Shown here: in pieces, positions 55,968 through 64,000 of the stretch | Position numbering within the stretch: position 1 is the first letter of the stretch | Layout: each line of letters begins with the position of its first letter | DNA from: Aminobacter aminovorans | Lineage (GTDB): Bacteria; Pseudomonadota; Alphaproteobacteria; Rhizobiales; Rhizobiaceae | Assembly (NCBI RefSeq): GCF_900445235.1 | Contig: NZ_UFSM01000001.1 | Location: 1,751,501 to 1,815,500, forward strand | Reading direction: 5' to 3' | DNA: 64,000 bases | Notes under the pieces: generated by a model | What the model was told of the DNA's origin: nothing | The model's input: only the letters and a program-made list of their open reading frames with translations | Databases searched by the model: none | Made by a program: the position numbers and the translations under genes

Positions 55968-57487
55968 TGACGGTCCTGATGCGTCCCAAGCCGCTCGACG
56001 GCTTCAAGGTTCGCGAGTTCAAGATGCTGATCGACGGCAAATGGACCGCCGGCGCCGAAGGCAAGACGATCGAGCGCTCAAGCCCAGGACATGGCACTGT
56101 GGTCAGCCGCTATCAGGCCGCAACCGCGGTCGATGCGAACCGAGCAATTGCCTCGGCCCGCAAGGCCTTCGACGAGGGCCATTGGCCGCGCATGACCGGT
56201 GCCGAACGTTCGCTGATCCTGTTGCGCTGTGCCGACATGATCGCCGCCAGGGCAGACGAACTGGCCTTCCTCGACTGCATCGAGTCGGGCAAGCCGATCT
56301 CGCAGGCCAAGGGTGAATTGGGTGGCGCCGCCGACATCTGGCGCTATGCGGCAGCACTTGCGCGTGACCTGCATGGCGAGAGCTACAACACGCTGGGCGA
56401 CGGCACGCTGGGCGTGGTGCTGCGTGAGGCGGTGGGGGTCGTTTCGATTATCACACCGTGGAATTTCCCGTTCCTGATCGTCAGCCAGAAGCTGCCCTTC
56501 GCGCTCGCCGCCGGCTGCACGGCCGTGGTCAAACCGTCGGAGCTGACCTCAGGCTCGACGCTGGTGCTGGGCGAAATCCTGGAAGCCGCCGGCGTACCCG
56601 CTGGTGTGGTCAACATCATCGTCGGCACCGGCCCTGAAGCCGGCGCGCCGCTGACCAGCCACCCCGACATCGACATGGTGTCGTTCACCGGCTCGACCGG
56701 CATCGGCCGTCTGACCATGGCGAATGCCGCGCAGACGTTGAAGAAGGTGTCGCTGGAACTCGGCGGCAAGAACCCGCAGATCGTCTTCCCTGACGCCAAT
56801 CTCGACGATTTCATCGACGCGGCGGTGTTCGGCGCCTATTTCAACGCCGGCGAATGCTGCAATGCCGGCTCGCGGCTGATCGTCCATCGCGACATCGTTG
56901 ACGACGTGACGGGGCGTGTCGCAGCCCTTGCAGCCAAGGTCAAGCTTGGCGATCCGCTCGACCCCGCAACGCAGGTTGGTGCTATCATCACGCCGCAGCA
57001 TCTTGCGAAGATCGTCACTTACGTGAAAGGTGCGAGCGACAATGGCGCTGACGTCGCCATCGGCGGGTCTACCGCCGATCTCGGCCTCGGCCAGTTCATG
57101 GAACCGACGATCCTGTCGTCGGTCGCCCCCGACATGGCGGTGGCGCGCGAGGAGGTGTTCGGACCGGTGCTTTCGGTGCTTGCCTTCGAGACCACTGACG
57201 AGGCGATCCGCATCGCCAATTCGATCGACTATGGCCTGTCGGCCGGTGTGTGGAGCCGCGACTTCGACACCTGCCTGACGGTGGGCCGTCGCGTCCGCGC
57301 CGGCACCATCTGGATGAACACCTTCATGGACGGCGCTTCGGAACTGCCGTTCGGCGGCTACCGCCAGTCGGGCATCGGCCGCGAGCTCGGCCGCCATGCG
57401 GTCGAGGACTACACCGAGACCAAGACGCTCAACATGCATATCGGACCGCGCACCGGCCACTGGATGCCGAAGGAGGCGCGGGCCTGA
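55967..57487 (+). CDS. Aldehyde dehydrogenase
   Basis: 506 residues from the ATG at 55967, with AGGAGA six bases upstream; ATG 55961 and GTG 55964 are too close to that site. VSIITPWNFPF binds the cofactor, LELGGKNPQIVFPDA holds the general base and NAGECCNAGSR the catalytic Cys. Betaine/2-oxo-aldehyde-type ALDH. It would oxidise an aldehyde intermediate of the operon. Its start codon shares a base with the enoyl-CoA hydratase stop. Confidence 0.93.
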   Translation: MTVLMRPKPLDGFKVREFKMLIDGKWTAGAEGKTIERSSPGHGTVVSRYQAATAVDANRAIASARKAFDEGHWPRMTGAERSLILLRCADMIAARADELAFLDCIESGKPISQAKGELGGAADIWRYAAALARDLHGESYNTLGDGTLGVVLREAVGVVSIITPWNFPFLIVSQKLPFALAAGCTAVVKPSELTSGSTLVLGEILEAAGVPAGVVNIIVGTGPEAGAPLTSHPDIDMVSFTGSTGIGRLTMANAAQTLKKVSLELGGKNPQIVFPDANLDDFIDAAVFGAYFNAGECCNAGSRLIVHRDIVDDVTGRVAALAAKVKLGDPLDPATQVGAIITPQHLAKIVTYVKGASDNGADVAIGGSTADLGLGQFMEPTILSSVAPDMAVAREEVFGPVLSVLAFETTDEAIRIANSIDYGLSAGVWSRDFDTCLTVGRRVRAGTIWMNTFMDGASELPFGGYRQSGIGRELGRHAVEDYTETKTLNMHIGPRTGHWMPKEARA

Positions 57488-57525
57488 GGAGGAATTCCCC
57501 GAGGCGGGGCCAAGGGGAACTTATG

Positions 57526-57543
57526 TCACGCAATGATGCGTGA
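57526..57543 (+). promoter_or_regulatory. Small inverted repeat before the receptor gene
   Basis: TCACGCA-ATGA-TGCGTGA, 28 bases before the CUT1 receptor start. It could be a hairpin in the leader or a regulator site; it does not resemble the LacI operator. Confidence 0.4.
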
Positions 57544-57570
57544 GGAACTTGCAACCCGGGAGGAACTGGA

Positions 57571-58824
57571 ATGCGTAAGTTTTTGATGAGTACGGCAGCT
57601 GTTGCGGCACTGTTTGCCGCGCCGATGCCGATGGCACATGCCGAAGACAGCGTCGAAGTGCTGCACTGGTGGACGTCGGGCGGTGAAGCAGCCGCGCTCG
57701 ACGTGCTGAAGAAGAACCTGGAAGGCCAGGGCGTGACCTGGAAAGACATGCCGGTTGCCGGTGGCGGCGGCGAAGCGGCGATGACCGCGCTGCGCGCCCG
57801 CGTCACCGCAGGCGATCCGCCCACCGCCGTGCAGGCGCTTGGCTTCGACATCACCGACTGGGCCAACCAGGGCGTCGTCGGCGATCTCGGCGAAGTCGCC
57901 GACAAGGAAGGCTGGGACAAGGTCATTCCGGCAGCACTGCAGGGCTTTGCCAAGCATGACGGCAAGTGGATCGCAGCCCCTGTCAACGTGCACTCGACCA
58001 ACTGGGTCTGGATCTCCAAGAAGGCGCTTGATGCTGCTGGCGGCAAGGCACCGGAGACCTGGGACGAACTGGTCGCGGTTCTCGACAAGATGCAGGCCAA
58101 CGGCATCACCCCACTCGGCCATGGAGGTCAGGCCTGGCAGGATGCGACCATCTTCGACGCCGTCGTGCTTTCGCTCGGCACCGACTTCTACAAGTCGTCG
58201 ATGATCGATCTCGACCCAGCGACACTGGGTGGCGACAAGATGGTCGAAGCCTTCGACCGCATGGCCAAGCTCAAGACCTATGTCGACAAGGACTTCTCCG
58301 GCCGCGACTGGAACCTTGCTTCGGCGATGGTCATCGAGGGCAAGGCCGGCATGCAGATGATGGGTGACTGGGCCAAGGGCGAATTCCTCAAGGCCGGCCA
58401 GAAGCCGGGCACCGACTTCGTCTGTATCCGCTTTCCCGGTACGCAGGGTGCCGTGACCTTCAACTCCGACATGTTCATGATGTTCAAGGTCGGCGATGAC
58501 AAGAAGAAGGCCCAGATGCAGATGGCGGCCGATATCGAGGATCCGGCGTTCCAGTCCTCGTTCAACGTGGTCAAGGGCTCGGTTCCTGCTCGTACCGACG
58601 TGCCGGATACCGCCTTCGACGATTGCGGCAAGAAGGGCATCAAGGATCTGGCGGAAGCCAGCTCAGGTGGCAAGCTGTTCGGTTCGATGGCCCATGGTTA
58701 TGCCGCGCCAGCTGCTGTGAAGAACGCGCTCTATGACGTGGTGACGCGCCACTTCAACGGCGAGATCGACTCCAAGGCCGCCGCCAAGGCGCTGGTCGAG
58801 GCCGTCGCTGCCGCCAAGGGGTGA
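57571..58824 (+). CDS. CUT1 carbohydrate ABC transporter receptor
   Basis: 417 residues with signal peptide [22 protein letters not shown] (start [18 protein letters not shown]). [20 protein letters not shown] is the usual opening of glucose/mannose-type receptors; [20 protein letters not shown] and [15 protein letters not shown] follow. It binds a mono- or oligosaccharide-like solute in the periplasm and delivers it to the permeases downstream. This fixes a sugar or polyol as the probable substrate of the cluster. Confidence 0.93.
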   Translation: MRKFLMSTAAVAALFAAPMPMAHAEDSVEVLHWWTSGGEAAALDVLKKNLEGQGVTWKDMPVAGGGGEAAMTALRARVTAGDPPTAVQALGFDITDWANQGVVGDLGEVADKEGWDKVIPAALQGFAKHDGKWIAAPVNVHSTNWVWISKKALDAAGGKAPETWDELVAVLDKMQANGITPLGHGGQAWQDATIFDAVVLSLGTDFYKSSMIDLDPATLGGDKMVEAFDRMAKLKTYVDKDFSGRDWNLASAMVIEGKAGMQMMGDWAKGEFLKAGQKPGTDFVCIRFPGTQGAVTFNSDMFMMFKVGDDKKKAQMQMAADIEDPAFQSSFNVVKGSVPARTDVPDTAFDDCGKKGIKDLAEASSGGKLFGSMAHGYAAPAAVKNALYDVVTRHFNGEIDSKAAAKALVEAVAAAKG

Positions 58825-58987
58825 GACGCCGGTTTGCGCTGCAAATCCATCGTGCCGGTGGCGCGATGGAAGGCGGCGAACGCCGGGGAGCTGTATAGCA
58901 GCGGGGCCACGACAGGCCCTTCACTGAACTTCATGCCCCGGCTCCAGCCGGGGCACCCCTGACCTGACAACCCCAGAGGCTGAACTC

Positions 58988-59905
58988 ATGGCCGACATCA
59001 CGACGACCGCACCCCGCGCGGTAACGAACCCGCGCGCGACGTTGCAGGACCTTCTACCGAAACTCGTGCTGGCGCCAAGCTTCGCGGTGATCCTGATCTT
59101 CGTTTACGGCTTCATCATCTTTACGGCCTTCCTGTCGTTTTCCGGCTCGAAGCTGTTGCCCGATTTTTCGACCTGGGTCGGCTTCGGCAACTATGTCAGG
59201 CTGTTCAATCATCCCAACTGGATCACCGCGCTGAAGAACCTCGCGATCTTCTCGGTGCTCTACATCGTCATCTGCAGTTTCATCGGCCTGGCGCTTGCCA
59301 TCTTCCTCGACCAGAAGATCCGCGGCGAGGGCGTGCTGCGGCCGATCTATCTCTACCCGATGGCGCTGTCCTTTATCGTCACCGGCGTCGCCTGGAAATG
59401 GTTCCTCGATCCCGGCATCGGCCTTGAGCATGTGATGCAGACCTGGGGCTGGGAGAGCTTCTCGTTCCGCTGGATCAAGGAAGGCCAGATGGCGATCTAC
59501 ACCATCGTCATTGCCGCGGTCTGGCAGTCGTCGGGCTTCGTCATGGCGATGTTTCTCGCTGGACTGCGCGGCGTCGACAACGAGATCATCAAGGCAGCCC
59601 AGATCGACGGCGCCTCGACGCTGACGATCTACCGCCGGATCATCATCCCACTGATGCGGCCGGTGTTCCTGTCGGCCTTCGTCGTGCTCGCCCACCTTGC
59701 CATCAAGTCCTACGACCTTGTCGTGGCGATGACCGACGGCGGGCCGGGCACCGCGACCTGGACGCCGGCGCTGTTCATGCAGAAATTCACGTTCGGCCGC
59801 AACGAAATGGGCATGGGTGCCGCCTCGGCGATCATCATGATGATGATGATCTTCACCATCATCGTGCCCTATCTATACTCCGAGCTCGGGGGGAAGAAGA
59901 AATGA
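58988..59905 (+). CDS. CUT1 sugar ABC transporter permease 1
   Basis: 305 residues. Six hydrophobic helices after a hydrophilic first ~25 residues; the EAA-like loop KAAQIDGASTLTIYRRIIIP contacts the ATPase. A 163-base gap, with GC-rich hairpins and no gene, follows the receptor gene. ATGA overlap with the next. Confidence 0.93.
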   Translation: MADITTTAPRAVTNPRATLQDLLPKLVLAPSFAVILIFVYGFIIFTAFLSFSGSKLLPDFSTWVGFGNYVRLFNHPNWITALKNLAIFSVLYIVICSFIGLALAIFLDQKIRGEGVLRPIYLYPMALSFIVTGVAWKWFLDPGIGLEHVMQTWGWESFSFRWIKEGQMAIYTIVIAAVWQSSGFVMAMFLAGLRGVDNEIIKAAQIDGASTLTIYRRIIIPLMRPVFLSAFVVLAHLAIKSYDLVVAMTDGGPGTATWTPALFMQKFTFGRNEMGMGAASAIIMMMMIFTIIVPYLYSELGGKKK

Positions 59906-60783
59906 GTGCCGTTTCCCAAGACGTCGCCACCCGCAACAGCATCTTCACCCGCGCCATCATCTATGTCGTGCTGATCCTGTTTGCGATCTACTACCTCCTG
60001 CCGCTCTACGTCATGGTGGTGAACTCGCTGAAGCCGCTCGACGAAATCCGCCAAGGCAACATGCTGGCGCTGCCGCAGCAATGGACGATAGCGCCGTGGC
60101 TGTCGGCCTGGTCGACGGCGCAGATCGGCGTGCAGCCGGTCGGATTGAAGCCCTACTTTATCAATTCGATGATGATGGTGGTGCCCGCGGTCGCCATTTC
60201 GACCATGCTCGGCGCGCTCAATGGCTACGTGCTGACCAAGTGGCGCTTCAAGGGCGACAACATCGTCTTTGGCCTGATGCTGCTCGCCTGCTTCATCCCG
60301 TTCCAGATCGTGTTGATCCCGTCGGCGCGCATCCTCGGCATGACCGGGCTTGCCGGCACCATCACCGGGCTGGTGCTGATCCATGCCATCTATGGCCTCG
60401 GCTTCACCACGCTGTTTTTCCGCAATTATTACGAGGCGTTCCCGACCGAACTGATCCGGGCGGCGCAGATCGACGGCGCCAGCTTCTTCCAGATCTTCCG
60501 GCGCATCCTGTTGCCGTCGTCGGGTCCGATCATCGTCGTCACCGTCATCTGGCAGTTCACCAACATCTGGAACGACTTCCTGTTCGGTTCGTCCTTTTCG
60601 GGCTTCAATTCGATCCCGCTGACGGTGGCGCTGAACAACCTCGTCAATTCATCGACCGGCGTGAAGGAATACAACGTGCATTTCGCCGGCGCGATCCTCG
60701 CCGCGCTGCCCACCCTCATCGTTTACATCGTCTCCGGACGCTATTTCGTGCGCGGCCTGATGGCCGGCGCGGTCAAGGGGTAA
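59902..60783 (+). CDS. CUT1 sugar ABC transporter permease 2
   Basis: 293 residues, six hydrophobic helices, EAA loop RAAQIDGASFFQIFRRILLP. YLLPLYVMVVNSLKPLDEIR is the classic start of MalG-like subunits. Pairs with permease 1. The ATPase gene begins 4 bases after the stop. Confidence 0.94.
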   Translation: MSAVSQDVATRNSIFTRAIIYVVLILFAIYYLLPLYVMVVNSLKPLDEIRQGNMLALPQQWTIAPWLSAWSTAQIGVQPVGLKPYFINSMMMVVPAVAISTMLGALNGYVLTKWRFKGDNIVFGLMLLACFIPFQIVLIPSARILGMTGLAGTITGLVLIHAIYGLGFTTLFFRNYYEAFPTELIRAAQIDGASFFQIFRRILLPSSGPIIVVTVIWQFTNIWNDFLFGSSFSGFNSIPLTVALNNLVNSSTGVKEYNVHFAGAILAALPTLIVYIVSGRYFVRGLMAGAVKG

Positions 60784-60787
60784 GCCC

Positions 60788-61903
60788 ATGTCGTTTCTCA
60801 AGATCAGCAATCTCTACAAGAACTACGGCCAGGTCGAGATCCTCAAGGACATCAACATCGAGATCGACAAGGGCGGTTTCCTGGTGCTCGTGGGGCCGTC
60901 CGGCTGCGGCAAGTCCACGCTGCTCAATACCATTGCCGGGCTTGAGCCGATCACCTCGGGCGAGATCTCCATCAACGGCAATTCGGTGGCCGGGCTGCAT
61001 CCGTCCAAGCGTGACATCGCCATGGTGTTCCAGTCCTACGCGCTCTACCCGAACATGACGGTGGCCGGAAACATCGCGTTCGGCATGGAGATCCGCGGCG
61101 TACCCAAGGACGAGCGCGAAAAGGCGATCAAGCAGGTGTCCGACATCCTGCAGATCGGCCATCTGCTCGACCGCAAGCCGAGCCAGCTCTCCGGCGGCCA
61201 GCGCCAGCGTGTCGCCATGGGCCGGGCGTTGGTGCGCAATCCGCAGGTCTTCCTGTTCGACGAGCCGCTGTCCAACTTGGACGCCAAACTGCGCGTCGAC
61301 ATGCGCACAGAGATCAAGCGCCTGCACCAGCGCATGAAGACGACCATCGTCTATGTCACCCACGACCAGATCGAGGCGATGACGCTGGCCTCCAAGATCG
61401 CCGTTCTCAAGGACGGCATGCTGCAGCAGTTCGGCACGCCGGCCGAGATCTACAACAGCCCGGCCAACATGTTCGTGGCCGACTTCATGGGCTCGCCCGC
61501 GATGAACCTGCTCAACTGCCGTCTCGAAGGCGGGTCAGGCGGGCTCAGCGTCATCCTGGATCGTCCGGGCGATCAGCCGCTGGCGCTGCCGATCAAGCTG
61601 GCCAATGGTGCGCTCAGTGCCTATTCGGGCAAGGACATCATCTTTGGCGTCCGCCCCGAGGCCCTTACCGACCCTGACGGTGCCGACCGCAACGCCAAGT
61701 CGATTGCCGAGGGCGAATGCCTGATCGAGGTGGTCGAGCCGGCGGGCTCGGATACATTCGCAGTGACCAAGCTCGGCGGCAAGGAAGTGGTGGCGCGGCT
61801 GCGAGCCGATGCCGCCATCCATGCCGGCCAGAAGACGAAGCTCGCCTTCAATCTCGACAAGGCGGTGTTCTTCGACCCGAAGAGCCAGCTGCGCATCGCC
61901 TGA
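60788..61903 (+). CDS. CUT1 sugar ABC transporter ATPase (UgpC/MsmK type)
   Basis: 371 residues. Walker A GPSGCGKST, MVFQSYALYPNMTV, signature LSGGQRQRVAMGRALV, LFDEPLSNLDAKLR and THDQIEAMTLA. A C-terminal OB/TOBE domain begins near residue 235 (GSPAMNLL), as in MalK-like proteins that serve several sugars. It completes the importer. Confidence 0.95.
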   Translation: MSFLKISNLYKNYGQVEILKDINIEIDKGGFLVLVGPSGCGKSTLLNTIAGLEPITSGEISINGNSVAGLHPSKRDIAMVFQSYALYPNMTVAGNIAFGMEIRGVPKDEREKAIKQVSDILQIGHLLDRKPSQLSGGQRQRVAMGRALVRNPQVFLFDEPLSNLDAKLRVDMRTEIKRLHQRMKTTIVYVTHDQIEAMTLASKIAVLKDGMLQQFGTPAEIYNSPANMFVADFMGSPAMNLLNCRLEGGSGGLSVILDRPGDQPLALPIKLANGALSAYSGKDIIFGVRPEALTDPDGADRNAKSIAEGECLIEVVEPAGSDTFAVTKLGGKEVVARLRADAAIHAGQKTKLAFNLDKAVFFDPKSQLRIA

Positions 61904-61904
61904 C

Positions 61905-63410
61905 ATGTCTGGACAGCCTGACATCGTCATCATCGGCTCGGGTGTCGGCGGCGCGACTGTCGCCGCCGGCCTCGCCGCGACCGGCGCGAACATTCTCGTG
62001 CTCGAGGCTGGCTGCCATATCGCCGACCGGCCGGAGAACCGCGACCCGCGCGCGATCTTCCAGCGCGGCCACTTCCGGCCCGACGAGACCTGGTACGAAG
62101 CCGACGGCACCGGTTTCAATCCGGGCAATTACTACAATGTCGGCGGCAATTCGAAGTTCTACGGCGCCGTGCTGACACGCTACCGCCGCGAGGATTTTGA
62201 CGAGATGCAGCATCTCGACGGTGTCTCGCCGGCATGGCCGATTGCCTATGACGACCTCGAGCCTTGGTATGGCAGGGCCGAAGCGCTTTATCAGGTGCGC
62301 GGTACGCTCGGCGAAGACCCGACCGAGCCCGTGCATTCGCAGCCCTATGGCTTGAAGCCCGTTGCCGACGAGCCGGCGGTCTCGAAGGTGCGGGCGCGTC
62401 TCAAGGCCAAGGGCGTGCACCCCTTCTCGCTGCCGCTCGGTGTCGATGTCGAGCGCTGGCTGGCCAAGGGCAAGACGCCGTGGGACGCGCATCCCAACAG
62501 CTTCGACGGCAAGATGGATGCCGAGACGACGGCACTGGCTGCCGCGCTGAGGCATGAGAACGTGAAGCTTCAGACCGGCTCGCGCGTGACGCGGCTGGAG
62601 AGCAGCCCTGACGGCCGGATCGTTGCAGTTCACTATGTCAGCAACGGTGAGGCGGCGGTGCTGAGACCGAAGCTGGTGATCCTGTCGGCGGGCGCTGTCC
62701 AGTCGGCGGTGCTTCTGCTGCGCTCGGCCAATGACAGCAACCCTAACGGGCTCGCCAATCGCTCCGACCAGGTCGGCCGCAACTTCATGAATCACAACTC
62801 GACGGCGGTTATCGCCATGAGCCCGTGGTTCCGCAACGACTCGGTTTACCAGAAGACCTTCGGCTTCAACGATTTTTACCTCTCGGATGGCAATGGCGGG
62901 CCGCCACTCGGCAACGTGCAACTGCTCGGGCGCATCTCGGGACCGATCCTCAAGGGCGCGATGCCTGCCGTGCCGGAATGGCTGCTCAACCGCGTAACGG
63001 CGCATTCGATCGACTTCTACGCCATGAGCGAGGATCTGCCGTCGCCGGAAAGCCGAGTCATGGTCGACGGCGAGCGCATCGTGCTGAAATGGGTGCGCAG
63101 CAACTGGGAGGCGCATGAGCGGCTGGTGGCCAAGCTCAAGCAGGTGCTGCGCAGCGCGGGCTTTCCGCTCGTGGTGTCACGCGCCTTCGACAAGCGCACG
63201 CCATCGCACCAGTGCGGCACGGTGCGGATGGGCAACGACCCCGAGGATGCGCCGCTCGACGTCTTCTGCCGGGCTTTCGACCACCCGAACCTTTTCGTCG
63301 TCGACGCGAGCTTCCTGCCGACATCGGCAGCGGTAAACCCGGCGCTGACCATTGCGGCACAGGCGCTGCGGGTTGCCGACCATATCGCTGAAAAGGATCT
63401 CGCGGCATGA
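61905..63410 (+). CDS. GMC-family FAD oxidoreductase
   Basis: 501 residues from the ATG at 61905, two bases after the ATPase stop. FAD-binding GSGVGG (11-16) and VLEAG, then NVGGNSKFYGAVLTRYR, and the C-terminal HQCGTVRMGN and AAVNPALTIAAQALR segments with the active-site His/Asn are typical. The sequence resembles bacterial sugar/gluconate dehydrogenases of the glucose-3-dehydrogenase type. No signal peptide or gamma-subunit gene is visible. It probably oxidises the imported sugar or polyol. Confidence 0.9.
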   Translation: MSGQPDIVIIGSGVGGATVAAGLAATGANILVLEAGCHIADRPENRDPRAIFQRGHFRPDETWYEADGTGFNPGNYYNVGGNSKFYGAVLTRYRREDFDEMQHLDGVSPAWPIAYDDLEPWYGRAEALYQVRGTLGEDPTEPVHSQPYGLKPVADEPAVSKVRARLKAKGVHPFSLPLGVDVERWLAKGKTPWDAHPNSFDGKMDAETTALAAALRHENVKLQTGSRVTRLESSPDGRIVAVHYVSNGEAAVLRPKLVILSAGAVQSAVLLLRSANDSNPNGLANRSDQVGRNFMNHNSTAVIAMSPWFRNDSVYQKTFGFNDFYLSDGNGGPPLGNVQLLGRISGPILKGAMPAVPEWLLNRVTAHSIDFYAMSEDLPSPESRVMVDGERIVLKWVRSNWEAHERLVAKLKQVLRSAGFPLVVSRAFDKRTPSHQCGTVRMGNDPEDAPLDVFCRAFDHPNLFVVDASFLPTSAAVNPALTIAAQALRVADHIAEKDLAA

Positions 63411-64000
63411 AAGCGCCGGTAAAACCTGTGGCGTTGGTGACCGGCGCGCGTCGCGGCATCGGCCTTGCTACCGCCGAGGCGCTCGCCAGGGCGGGCTTCG
63501 ACCTCGCCATCACCGACCGTGAGGAAGATGCGGCCTCTGCTGAGGCGGTTTCTGGCCTGGAGAAGCATGGCGCGCGCGTGCTCTTCGTCGCCTCCGATCT
63601 CGCTGACCTTGATGGCCATGCAGGCACCGTCGACAAGATCGTCGGGCACTTCGGGCAGATCGACTGCCTGGTCAACAATGCCGGCGTGGCATCCAGGGTG
63701 CGCGGCGACTTTCTCGAGCTCACGCCCGAGAACTTCAATGCCATCATGGCGGTCAACCTGCGCGGCACGGTGTTCTTCACCCAGGCGGTGCTGCGCGCCA
63801 TGCTCGTGGCACCACCCACATTGCATCCGCGCTCGGTGATCAACATCACCTCGATCTCGGCCGAGATGACGTCGCCCGACAGGCTCGACTACTGCATGTC
63901 GAAGGCTGGGCTCGCTGCCTTCACGCAGGGGCTGACGTTGCGCCTCGCCGGCACCGGCATCGACGTGTTCGAGATCCGGCCCGGCATCATCCGCTCCGAC
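63407..64000 (+). CDS. SDR-family oxidoreductase (3' end beyond the window)
   Basis: 198 codons to the right edge, with no stop; the start overlaps the GMC stop (ATGA). VTGARRGIGLATAEAL (11-26) binds NAD(P), NNAG follows at about 91-94, and the catalytic Tyr/Lys are in YCMSK. RPGIIRSD is the last segment seen. Short-chain dehydrogenases of this type act on 3-keto sugars, alditols or 3-oxoacyl groups. Part of the LacI-controlled operon. Confidence 0.93.
   Translation, partial: MKAPVKPVALVTGARRGIGLATAEALARAGFDLAITDREEDAASAEAVSGLEKHGARVLFVASDLADLDGHAGTVDKIVGHFGQIDCLVNNAGVASRVRGDFLELTPENFNAIMAVNLRGTVFFTQAVLRAMLVAPPTLHPRSVINITSISAEMTSPDRLDYCMSKAGLAAFTQGLTLRLAGTGIDVFEIRPGIIRSD

Overview
The window is a high-GC chromosomal segment of an alphaproteobacterium in the order Hyphomicrobiales, most likely the Mesorhizobium/Aminobacter (Phyllobacteriaceae) group. 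The evidence is the split pntAA-pntAB-pntB transhydrogenase, an aa3-type oxidase subunit IV, DUF992 and DUF2000 proteins, an rpsU with a low-complexity tail, a heterotetrameric sarcosine oxidase operon, many ABC uptake systems, and short intergenic palindromes of the kind common in Mesorhizobium. I see no tRNA, rRNA, CRISPR array, transposase or prophage. Both ends cut genes: an EAL-domain gene on the left and an SDR gene on the right.

Layout. 1-2618: end of a c-di-GMP phosphodiesterase, a LuxI/FeeM-like N-acyl amino acid synthase and an orphan solute-binding protein. 3030-6750: oxidase subunit IV and the proton-translocating transhydrogenase operon, closed by an intrinsic terminator. 6879-18169: mixed genes, namely a membrane-anchored alpha/beta hydrolase, LysE exporter, DUF992, flavin reductase, TPR lipoprotein, rpsU, secreted GH5 glycosidase, a divergent DUF2000/AraC pair, an Fsr-like MFS pump, a flavodoxin plus ECF41 sigma factor operon, and an SDR. 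18404-24014: soxB-(unknown)-soxD-soxA-soxG. 24163-31599: small unknown proteins, a TetR regulator, a MaoC hydratase, an RND efflux pump and an RpiR regulator.

30772-42505 looks like a nitrogen-compound catabolic island. An RpiR regulator is divergent from an N-formylglutamate-amidohydrolase-like enzyme, an APC permease, a glutamine-synthetase-like ligase, an aldehyde dehydrogenase and an Fe-dependent alcohol dehydrogenase, followed by a four-gene ABC importer. The enzyme set matches a gamma-glutamylated amino-alcohol route (for example ethanolamine): ligation, two oxidations, deamidation. 43146-49866 holds a LysR regulator and a clear ydcSTUV-patD operon (putrescine/GABA side), with an ATC-N9-GAT LysR box between them.

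50064-64000 is a LacI-controlled cluster. A DUF993 (dihydrodipicolinate-synthase-like) gene is divergent from lacI, a Gfo/Idh/MocA dehydrogenase, a fused CoA-transferase, an enoyl-CoA hydratase, an aldehyde dehydrogenase, a CUT1 sugar importer, a GMC oxidoreductase and an SDR. A perfect 14-bp palindrome before lacI and a 12/14 copy before the DUF993 gene look like shared operators. The combination of sugar-type import and oxidation with CoA-thioester chemistry does not match a pathway I can name and is the best candidate here for an undescribed system.
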